64,000 nt of DNA from Roseivirga sp. BDSF3-8 (GTDB lineage: Bacteria > Bacteroidota > Bacteroidia > Cytophagales > Cyclobacteriaceae), in contig NZ_JBGNFV010000001.1 of NCBI RefSeq assembly GCF_041449215.1, positions 3,861,001-3,925,000 on the forward strand, written 5' to 3'. Position 1 is the stretch's first letter, and the number at the start of each line of letters is the position of its first letter. The notes beneath the pieces are model-generated. The model was not told the origin of the DNA. It saw nothing but the letters and a program-made list of their open reading frames with translations, and did not search any database. The translations under genes and the position numbers were made by a program. Of the stretch, positions 7,948 through 16,300 are shown in pieces.

Positions 7948-9078
7948 ATGAAAAAAGTGTTTTGTGCATTAGCGCTCGGCTCAATGCTGTTATCTTTCGG
8001 GTGCCAGAAAGAGGAGCTTATTACTCCCCAGCCATCAACTGAACGGGCTATGCCTGCTACTGAGGCGATGGCGATAGAGGTATCTGCCCTGCTGGATGAA
8101 GAAAATACCCGCCTGAACCTGCTGGATATCCTTAAGGAACACCCTGAGGGTATGAAGATGACCTCTCTGTTTGAACTGTCGGGCCTGGATGATAACGTGA
8201 ACGGCCGCCTGCGCAACCTGCTGAATGAAAACACAAAGGTGTCGGGTGAGCAAATCCGTATTCCTGAAATGTGGCTGCATGAGCCTGCCGGACAATATAA
8301 CGCTAATGACTTGCTGATAGCTTTTCCACCGCAAGGAGACGAAAAGGATTGGGAAATGGTAAAGGCTTATACACTGGATAACAAGGTGGTATACCTGGAT
8401 GCTATGGAAACGCCCGATGTGCCTGTACTGGTAGTGGAAACGTATGGTTACCAGGCCTTTGAACGTGAGGTGGAGCTTATGAACCTGGAACTGCAGCGCC
8501 AGGGCCTTCAAAGCCCGGGTATCACAGACTACCGCAAAAAGAATGAAATGGCGCAGTCTTCCGGTCTGGAAACTACCAAGCTTACCAGCATCAGGCTGAA
8601 TGATGACCAGGAGCCATGGGTATCGGGCTCTGCAGAGGTGTATGCGGTAACCAGCGGTATCCGTAACAGCAGTAATGAAGCCGAGGTAGCGGTAATTCCT
8701 ATGTATTATCTGGATAAGGACGGTACTACTTACTACCCTAACCAAATCATGCTTTTCTGGGATGATTATGCGTACCAGGCAGCTAATATCCAGTTGTTTG
8801 AAAAGGATAGTGGTCACAACTACCAGGAACTGGTGAGCATAATCGTGAGTGGTATAGCTGATATAGCAGGTACCCTCTCCGGACAGTACTGGGTAAATGC
8901 GCTTGGTAAAATAGCCAGCGCTATAGTGGAAGTGTTGCCTTCCTCTTTCTGGACGAATGATGATGACTATGTGGATTCTTTCTATACGATAGAGAAAAAC
9001 CGGTACTACACGAACTACTACGGCGCAGGAGCAAATGCGCGCGTGTCATTAGTACCTTATGTAATTGCTGCTAACTAA
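7948..9078 (+). CDS. DUF3103-family lipoprotein
   Basis: 376 residues. A lipoprotein signal peptide (MKKVFCALALGSMLLSFGC) puts the lipidated cysteine at residue 19. The rest matches DUF3103 proteins: MKAYTLDNKVVYLDAMETPDVPVLVVET in the middle, TSIRLNDDQEPWVSGSAEVYAV, YYPNQIMLFWDDY, and the C-terminal NDDDYVDSFYTIE-YYGAGANARVSL. Vibrio and Bacteroidota members are secreted or surface proteins with no known function. The short helical region after the signal (residues 40-120) is not obviously part of DUF3103. It is a single gene with its own terminator. Confidence 0.85.
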   Translation: MKKVFCALALGSMLLSFGCQKEELITPQPSTERAMPATEAMAIEVSALLDEENTRLNLLDILKEHPEGMKMTSLFELSGLDDNVNGRLRNLLNENTKVSGEQIRIPEMWLHEPAGQYNANDLLIAFPPQGDEKDWEMVKAYTLDNKVVYLDAMETPDVPVLVVETYGYQAFEREVELMNLELQRQGLQSPGITDYRKKNEMAQSSGLETTKLTSIRLNDDQEPWVSGSAEVYAVTSGIRNSSNEAEVAVIPMYYLDKDGTTYYPNQIMLFWDDYAYQAANIQLFEKDSGHNYQELVSIIVSGIADIAGTLSGQYWVNALGKIASAIVEVLPSSFWTNDDDYVDSFYTIEKNRYYTNYYGAGANARVSLVPYVIAAN

Positions 9079-9104
9079 TTCTCTCCCCCCGGGGAAATAA
9101 GAAG

Positions 9105-9136
9105 GGCTGTGAATTATGGATTCACAGCCTTTTTTC
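9105..9136 (+). terminator. Rho-independent terminator of the DUF3103 gene
   Basis: GGCTGTGAAT (9105-9114) pairs perfectly with ATTCACAGCC (9120-9129) around a 5-base loop, followed directly by a run of T. It lies 26 bases after the stop codon. Confidence 0.93.
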
Positions 9137-9314
9137 TTTAAGCGGAATCAAAGGCTCTGTCAGGGGTACTGAATAGCCGGTCTTAAGGCAAACAACATTT
9201 GAGGGGCGGCCGGGGCTAAAATAGCAGGCTGTGACGGATGGCGGGATTGTTTGACTACTATAATAAAGTCAATTTATCTACCAGGGAGGGTATAGCAGTC
9301 CCCTGCCAGACGGT

Positions 9315-9338
9315 GGCGCCCATTGCATGGCGCCCATT
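9315..9338. repeat. Inverted copy of the 14-bp GCGCCATGCAATGG motif
   Basis: GGCGCCCATTGCATGGCGCCCATTT-type sequence contains the reverse complement of the 14-bp unit found three times at 6458-6499, plus part of a second unit. It lies in a gap (9140-9586) where I see no gene. Confidence 0.6.
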
Positions 9339-9586
9339 TCATCTGTTTCCTAGGGCGGGGATGAGGGCTTACGAGATTTTATTTAATCATATCAGGATTC
9401 AAATCTGAATCCTTCTGCAGTGCTTACGGTACGTTCATCGAAGTACCGGAAGGCAGCCCTTTTTGAGGTAGGGCGAGTCTGGCTAGGATTTGATAGGTTT
9501 AATTAGTAAAAAGAGAGAGGCTCTTACTATCTTCAGGGCTAGCTTTTCTGATAAGGTACTACGGTAGTTAAGCAGGCTTGTTGATA

Positions 9587-9898
9587 TCAAGTATTGTCAG
9601 GGAGAATACTCATATCTTTTAACAACCTGAAGGTAATAAGCTCCCGTTGTTCACTGAAGTACTCACCGGCCCTGTACTTTTCTATGTTAAGTGCGAAGTA
9701 GTAGGTGTGATCATCCACTGTAAGAATGCCCACATACCACCCAATATCAATACGGTCCTGCATCGTACGGCCAGTTTTGGCTCAAAGCTTATAGCCTTTG
9801 GCCGGGCTATTCACCCTCATAAAGTCCAGTACCATATCCATGGCTTCCGGGGTGAAGGGTAGCTCCTTATGGTATAACTTCCTTAAGACTCCACCTGC
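9587..9898 (-). pseudogene. C-terminal remnant of a class D (OXA-type) beta-lactamase
   Basis: The minus-strand frame reads LRKLYHKELPFTPEAMDMVLDFMRV, then GYKL, an in-frame TGA (9782-9784), AKTG, QDRIDIGWYVG and YYFALNIE, ending at TGA 9587. This is the C-terminal third of class D beta-lactamases: the K-T-G box with the usual IGW-VG and FA-NI blocks after it. The TGA sits where the family commonly has Ser, so a single C-to-G change could explain it. The N-terminal two-thirds, with the active-site S-x-x-K, are missing; the frame is cut at about 9898, where an IS3 remnant begins. It cannot make an active enzyme. Confidence 0.8.
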
Positions 9899-9903
9899 TC
9901 TAT

Positions 9904-10313
9904 CTGTATAGACTTGCCTACAGGCTTATAATAAAAGCTGCTACGGGTGATAATTTAAAACCTCACTCTATTTGCGTATACTGAGCTGCTTCAACCAGAG
10001 CCAGTTGTTGCCTTACAGGCCGGTTCTCTTCAAGGGGACGGCCCTCCGCCTTTTTTTTAGAAAGTCATTCTCACCCAGTAATTGCCCGATCTGCTGATAG
10101 AGCTGATCCACATTAACCTGAGGCTCCTCTTTTTAGCTTTTCTCTCCAAAAGCCTTATCGGCATTTTCCTGAAACTCACGTTTCCCCTCCGAGATTTGAT
10201 TTGGGTGAACTTCAAAACGCTGAGTTAACTCAGATAAGGTCTGTTGCTCTTTAGGGCTTCTATAGCCACTTTTGCTTAAAGGCCGGCGAAGATTTTCTCC
10301 TACTTCTTTTCAT
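9904..10313 (-). mobile_element. Decayed IS3-family transposase fragment (orfA and start of orfB)
   Basis: Reading the minus strand with frame corrections gives MKRSRRKSSPAFK, VAIEALKEQQTLSELTQRFEVHPNQIS, KREFQENADKAFGEK, VDQLYQQIGQLLGENDFLKKK, which is an IS3-type OrfA with its helix-turn-helix and leucine-zipper parts. Then, after more lesions, ITRSSFYYKPVGKS follows, the early part of OrfB. At least two one-base deletions near the start and an in-frame stop after GEK break it, and the catalytic DDE part is gone. It joins the beta-lactamase remnant directly at about 9900. No terminal inverted repeats were found. Confidence 0.8.
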
Positions 10314-10436
10314 TACTATCAGTTAAAGGTAACTAAAAATTATCATCTAAACTGATGGTCCCAATTTTGGGAAGTATTACATTATACGATTGTATATTAA
10401 TAAGGTGCTATAAAGAAAGGATAGATAAGGTGTGTT

Positions 10437-11618
10437 TTATAATTCCGAAAGGATATATTCTCTGCCAATTACAAAAACCGACTCCTCCTTGAATAACTCC
10501 CCTGCAATTTTAAACATAACATTCCCGCCATGGTCATGCAGGTCGCTAACAGTAACATTTGTAATGACAGTTATATAGATATCCTCTTTCGGAAAGTACA
10601 AATATCGTGTATGAATGCCAGCGATGTCTCCGGCATTCCAGAAGAACTGACGGCCTCCTATGTTACCTGTCATCAGAGTAAAGCCTCTGTATTCAGAGTT
10701 TATGTCACCACCTTCAATCTTACCGGGAGTCTCTGCCAAGGCAAATGCTGAGTCTGATAATATTTTACCATTTAAGAGCTTAGAGTGCCACGTATACATG
10801 TCATCTACAGTACTGATTATACTACCTACACCGTAAGTCTGGGTAGGGTGTATATTCATAGCTGGTTGAATGTCAGTCCCGTCCTTATTGTATCCGGAAA
10901 TTTGGCTTTCTTTTGCATCCTGATCCAGACTGCTATACGTATCTTTCATTCCCAGGGGGGAGAAAAAATCTTTTTCCAAATGAGTAGGATAGCTTTCATT
11001 CTTCAGCTTTTCAATAATTAGGGCCAATAGCACATAATCCGAATTACCGTATTTGTAGGCCGTACCAGGTTTAAAGTCAAGGGTGTCACCTTTAAAATAC
11101 TCAACCAGTTCCTGAGGAGTGAAAGCGCTGTCAAGCTTTGCAGGCATATGGCCTTCTTTTTCAAAATAATTCTTGATTCCGCTTGTGTGATCAAGTAACT
11201 GCTCAATGGTTATGGTGCTACCGAATGGAAGATCATCAACATACTTCCCCACGGTATCACTTAAATGAATCTTTCCATCCTCGATCAGTTTCATGATACT
11301 TACCATGTTAAATTCCTTACTCACTGATCCAATGGGGAAGGTAGCATTCATATCCATCGGTTTTTTGGAACTCAGGTCAGCCAGTCCTATTGCTTTGTCA
11401 AAGACAATATTTCCATGATCGTAAATTCTGACCAACATTCCAGGCTCATCAGGGTGGTCAAATGGACTTATATGTTGTTCTATGTCTTTTTCTTCAAACT
11501 TCACTGTTTCTTCCATTGCAGTTGAGTTATTACATGAGGAAAAAATGAGGAGAAAACATGCAGCAATTGTAACAAAAATTGCTGTATGAATACTGAATAA
11601 TGGATTATTACAGTTCAT
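10437..11618 (-). CDS. Secreted serine hydrolase, beta-lactamase/peptidase S12 family, lipoprotein
   Basis: 393 residues. A signal segment (about 12-28) ends at a likely lipidated Cys29 (IFSSC-NN), so it acts in the periplasm or on a membrane face. The fold-specific motifs are S98-x-x-K101 (SVSK), Y190-G-N192 and LLDHTSGI near 141. The third motif, usually H-x-G, reads WNAGDIAG near 330, so the His is absent. The family includes class C beta-lactamases, D-aminopeptidases and the periplasmic peptidases that activate acyl-peptide prodrugs. As the last gene of the peptide synthetase locus it may trim, activate or degrade the exported peptide; this is inference. A hairpin separates it from the ABC exporter gene. 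Confidence 0.85.
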   Translation of the reverse strand: MNCNNPLFSIHTAIFVTIAACFLLIFSSCNNSTAMEETVKFEEKDIEQHISPFDHPDEPGMLVRIYDHGNIVFDKAIGLADLSSKKPMDMNATFPIGSVSKEFNMVSIMKLIEDGKIHLSDTVGKYVDDLPFGSTITIEQLLDHTSGIKNYFEKEGHMPAKLDSAFTPQELVEYFKGDTLDFKPGTAYKYGNSDYVLLALIIEKLKNESYPTHLEKDFFSPLGMKDTYSSLDQDAKESQISGYNKDGTDIQPAMNIHPTQTYGVGSIISTVDDMYTWHSKLLNGKILSDSAFALAETPGKIEGGDINSEYRGFTLMTGNIGGRQFFWNAGDIAGIHTRYLYFPKEDIYITVITNVTVSDLHDHGGNVMFKIAGELFKEESVFVIGREYILSEL

Positions 11619-11641
11619 GTTATTTTAATTATCAAAAGAAA

Positions 11642-11667
11642 TCAGCCGGCTTAAATAAACCGGCTGA
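11642..11667 (-). terminator. Hairpin between the exporter and hydrolase genes
   Basis: TCAGCCGG (11642-11649) pairs perfectly with CCGGCTGA (11660-11667), loop 10 bases. On the minus strand it is followed by ATTTCTTTTGATAATT. It sits 13 bases after the exporter stop and 24 bases before the hydrolase start, so it could end the operon or reduce expression of the last gene. Confidence 0.55.
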
Positions 11668-11679
11668 GTCAAAGGTAGC

Positions 11680-13329
11680 TTAATTTAGAATTTCAATAGT
11701 TCTTTCGGCATTTGAAGGAGTCGGAACTATTACATTCTGTAATTTCCCTTCACTCATTTTATAAATCCTATCTGCCAGGTGATAGTAATTGTCATCATGA
11801 GTAATAGCTGCTACTGTAAATCCTTCCCCTTTCATGTATGGGAGGATTTCGTTATAAAACTTTCTCCTGAAATAAGGATCCTGGTCAGCGGCAAATTCAT
11901 CGAGAATTAATACCGGCTTTCTCTCCAGCATGGCTGAAATCAGCGCCAATCTTTTACGCTGCCCTGTGGAAAGGTTTGTAGTACTAAACCCGTTTTCCTT
12001 GATCTCAACTTTACCATCCAATTCAAAAATATGGAGGTATTCTGCCGCTTTTTCTTTATCAAAGTTTTCAATACCAAAGGCTTCTTGGAAAAGGTGGAAG
12101 TCACTGAAAACAGGTGCAAATAAGGCTCTGTAGTCTGCAAATTGATCTGGAGAAATAATTTCTCCATTTACCTTCATAGTGCCTTCGTCGGAGGTGAATA
12201 ATCCTATCATCAGATTCACAAAGGTTGTTTTACCACTTCCGTTCCCGCCAAATATGAAAACAACTTCACCTTTCTCCAGTCCAAAGGTATTTGGTCCTAC
12301 GCGGAATGGAATATCCTCAGTGTCAGATTGATATTGGTAGATCACATTATCCACCTCCAAAGAATTGAAGTCAATCTGTCTAGGTGACTCACTATACCCA
12401 CGGTCAGTATCGCTTAATGCCTCATTAAGTGAACCCAATCTGTTAAGGCTTATTTTAGCCTGAGAAAGACTGGGTACCATAAGTACAATAGTTTCAATAG
12501 GGCTCCAGATATATAATAGAACAAATACAAAGCTGATGATCTGGCTGCGTTCAGCACCAACATTATTACCAATGAAAAGAAGCAGTGCACCTATAAAGAT
12601 ATAAAAAGCCATCTGGCCAATAATACGATTATTAAGGTGGAAAACGAGGGCCTTTTTGTTAAGCCCCACTGCTTCTTCAAGTGCGGGTTTCATATGCCTA
12701 TCACGGATATCTGCGCCCTTTTTCCTGGCAATAATCACTTCTTTAAAGCCGGTAAGCAATTCATTCAGGCTTTTAACAAACCGGTCATCATTGGACATTG
12801 CCTGATTAAAAAGAGTTACTGCTTTCCTTTCACTTATAGCGTATATTCCCAAGGCGAGGATTAACATGCCTCCGAAACAGAGAAGTAGTTTCCAGCTTAA
12901 AATACCCATATATACCAGGCACATTACTACCAGTATGGAATTGGTAAGTAAGTCTACTACACTCAGAGTGGCGTTGACTATATTATTGGTATCTCGTGTA
13001 AGTGCAGTATATACCCTCTCCTTATTTTTGACAAGAGGATGAAAAGGTGATTTAAGTACCATTTCTACCACATGAAGGCGGATTTTATATAGCATGTCCT
13101 GCATAAATCCAACCATGCCATAGGATACCATCCACCTGCTAATAAAAAACAGGGTGACAGCTCCGGAAAAATAATACAAGTACGTTTCCGTATCCGTTTC
13201 GGTATTATCTACATATGCCGTAATTATTTGATTAATGATATAAATGATAGCCGTATTTGCCACGGCTGCGACAATGCCCAGTAATACGAATAGAATGTAT
13301 TTTCCAGTATGTCCTTTAAGTAAATTCAT
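11680..13329 (-). CDS. Cyclic-peptide/siderophore ABC exporter, PvdE/SyrD family
   Basis: 549 residues, the normal length of the PvdE/SyrD fusion type: an N-terminal six-helix membrane domain (about 1-290) and a C-terminal ATPase. Visible are Walker A GGNGSGKTT (361-369), signature LSTGQ (453-457), Walker B VLILDE (473-478) and the switch His at 511. Relatives pump non-ribosomal peptides across the inner membrane; PvdE moves acylated ferribactin to the periplasm for maturation by PvdQ. A PvdQ-like acylase is encoded in the same operon, so the same order of events is likely here. It follows NRPS6 by 42 bases. Confidence 0.92.
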   Translation of the reverse strand: MNLLKGHTGKYILFVLLGIVAAVANTAIIYIINQIITAYVDNTETDTETYLYYFSGAVTLFFISRWMVSYGMVGFMQDMLYKIRLHVVEMVLKSPFHPLVKNKERVYTALTRDTNNIVNATLSVVDLLTNSILVVMCLVYMGILSWKLLLCFGGMLILALGIYAISERKAVTLFNQAMSNDDRFVKSLNELLTGFKEVIIARKKGADIRDRHMKPALEEAVGLNKKALVFHLNNRIIGQMAFYIFIGALLLFIGNNVGAERSQIISFVFVLLYIWSPIETIVLMVPSLSQAKISLNRLGSLNEALSDTDRGYSESPRQIDFNSLEVDNVIYQYQSDTEDIPFRVGPNTFGLEKGEVVFIFGGNGSGKTTFVNLMIGLFTSDEGTMKVNGEIISPDQFADYRALFAPVFSDFHLFQEAFGIENFDKEKAAEYLHIFELDGKVEIKENGFSTTNLSTGQRKRLALISAMLERKPVLILDEFAADQDPYFRRKFYNEILPYMKGEGFTVAAITHDDNYYHLADRIYKMSEGKLQNVIVPTPSNAERTIEILN

Positions 13330-13371
13330 TTGAATACTATTGAAAGCTCTTTAAAATTTTTAGAAGGTTAT

Positions 13372-16300
13372 TCAGACTCTTAAAGTCTTACCAGTTACGG
13401 AGCAGATCATATCTGAGAACCTATGTAGCCATTGTTCAGCCTCCTCAGTTCCGGCAATTTCCGGATGGAAGGTCACATTAATTCGTAAACCATTTGAAAA
13501 CCGGTGAATTTCTAACCAGTATTTTGCTTGCGCAGGTGCCTCAGAATTTATGATCTGTACATTGTTCGTATTCCCACCTGTCTGAGCTTCTGAGAGGTAT
13601 TGATAATTATGATAGTTCATACCTGCAATTGGATAGAAGTTTTCAGGTGCATCAAGCTGTTTCATAAGGAGTTCATAAGGATAAGAAACATGCCTTAATT
13701 CGTCCGCAAACTGCTGTTGCGTATTGTCTATTTTTTGTATAAAATCATCATCTGATTCCATCTTACTAAAAGGGTGCAGTAAAATGTTTGTATAGAATCC
13801 AATACTGTTTTCATTATCTACAGTATCATATATTTCTCCACCCCGCATACTGACCGGCACTGCAATTACACCATCTTCCTTACCTTTTGCCATAAGCGTT
13901 TTCATTATGGATAGGAAAAAGGCGGCAGGACTTACTCCCTTCTTTTCCAGGTATAAGTCAAGGTCATTCGCCGTTTCCTGGTCTAAGAGGATAGTAGCTC
14001 TGATACTTTTATTTGACTTATCTATGGTTTTAAAAGGCTGGCCTTTCAAATGTAATTTCCAAAAACTTATATCTTCTAGGCCGTTTCTGGTTCCCAAATA
14101 ATCCTTTTGGGCTTTTACATAATCAGAGTATTGAGATGCAGGCAAGGCAAGTTCAGGAGTCTCATTTTTTAGAGCTACCTGATAAAGCATGTCAATTTCT
14201 TTCTGCAAAACGCCCTGAGAGTAACCATCAAAGAATAAGTGAGACAAGACCATCATTAGAGAATTGTTGTCTGCTCCTGCCTGCACAACACTGATAGCCC
14301 ATGGGTTAGCAGTGTCAACCACATCCCGTAATCTGGCCATCTCAGTTTTAGTTAGCTCATCCAAAGTACTACTCTCCGCTTCAATCCAGTTAATAGGTAC
14401 TTTATAAGGGCTTGATAAGCTGAAAGATGAGCCATTGAACGGTACAATGTGACTTCGTAAACTTGTATGCCTTTCCTGTAACCAGGTTACTGCCTTGATA
14501 AAGGCCTCCTTGTCCAGAGTTTTAAACTGGGTAGGGCCTATTTCCGAGTGATTCCCAACTATCTGCCTACCACTATAGAAATTACTTTGATTAAATGAGA
14601 GTTCTGTATAGCCATTCGCCTTAAACGTATTTAAGGAATTAAGGAGGCTCTTAAGAGTATTGGAGTATAGGTCTGCGAAGTTCTGTATTGTTTGGGAACT
14701 CCACCTGTTCTTACCGAATCGTATTGAGAAATGAAGCTGGCCGTTTGAAATAAATCCGGATAGTTCAAATTCATGAAAACGTTCCATAAGAGGATGCACC
14801 TCTGCGCCTTTTTCACCCAGATGGATTTCCATCTGTCCTCCTTCTCCTGCCTCAATATCACTTTCAAACTGGCCAAGGAAATTAAAGCTGACCTGAGATT
14901 CCATTTTTGGAAGATGGTCTGCTTCCTTACTCAGATACCTTGCCACTCCATAGCTAGCTCCTTTTAAAGGTATCTGCCTCAAAAGGTCTCTAACCTGTGT
15001 TATGTAGGCTATGCTACTATCACCGTCACCTGATGGTAATGCTACAGGGAACAAACTGGTAAACCATCCCAGTGTGCGACTTAGATCAGTATTTTCTGTA
15101 AGCTCCTCACGACCATGACCTTCCAATGTTACAGGGTAGGTGCCAGTCCCGAACTGTTCATTTAAAGTAAGCCCAAGGGCCGCCATCATCACATGGTTTA
15201 TTTCCAAGCCGGACATACTTCCCGCTACCTCCTGTAACTGGGTGGTTTCTTTTTCAGTCATGCTAAAAGAGGCAGAAGCTGTTTCGGAAACTGTATTAGG
15301 CTGCTGGGGAAACTCAACTTCTATCCTCGCCGGACTTTCCGTTCTCATAGATTCCCAAACCCGTATATCCACCTTCCCGTCTTCACTAGCAATATAATTT
15401 TGCTGTTCTTTGATATACTGACGGAAGCTGGTAGCATCTTCAGGTAAAGAAGGGGTTTTACATTCTAAAATCTGTCGATATAAAACACCTAAATCCTCAA
15501 AGATTATTCTCCATGAGATACCATCTACCACCAAATGGTGTATAGCAATTAGTAAGGTATCACCGTCTTCATCGCGGAAGAGTCCGGCACGAAGTAGCTG
15601 ACCCTTTTCAATAGACATTCCTGCCTGAATGACATTGGCTTGACGGATGAAAATCTCTTCGCTATTGTTCTGGTTCCGCAGATCATATAATGGTATATCA
15701 ACTTCAGGGCCCTTTTCAAGAATATGATGCTGCCATTCGTTGCTCCCGGTCTTAGTAAACCTTGACCTAAGCACAGGGTGATGTGCTATTAAAAGCTGGA
15801 GTACTTTGGTGATGGCCTCTTTATCAAATCCCTCCGGATGGTAAATTTTAACAGATTGGTTAAAATGATTCCTGAAAGGTTCCGTAACTGTATCAAAGAA
15901 ATGGCTTATTACAGGGGAAAGGGGTACCTGGCCGATAGCGTCTGCCATAGTATGCGCCTGCTCCTTATTCCTGCTTATAGGTGTAGCATTATTTGCAACT
16001 TCACTTACCGTAGGGCCATGCATAAACTGTTTGATGGTTAGTTTATACCCTTCGATCCTAAGATGTGCAATGAATTGAATGGCCTTAATAGAATCACCGC
16101 CTAGTTCATAGAAATTATCATCAGCACCGATGGACTCTTTTTTCAGAATTTTTGTCCATAGCTCGGCTATGAGCAATTCAGCTTCTGATAGATCTGCTGA
16201 ATTGCTCTTACCGGTACTGCTTTCAGGCAATGGAAGTTCATGCAGTTTCTTTCTGTCAATTTTTCCGTTTTTGTTTGCCGGCATATAATCCAGTTCGATA

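Noticed and set aside
9647-9862. 71-residue plus-strand ORF
   Set aside because: It is the antisense shadow of the class D beta-lactamase remnant on the minus strand, whose family motifs are clear.
10359-10372. TCCCAATTTTGGGA palindrome as the operon terminator
   Set aside because: The stem is short and no T run follows it on the minus strand; the evidence is too weak to list.
10437-11618. The S12 hydrolase as a cytosolic PBP-type cyclase that releases the peptide
   Set aside because: It has a lipoprotein signal peptide and would be outside the cytosol, away from the carrier-bound peptide. Kept only as an alternative in the findings.
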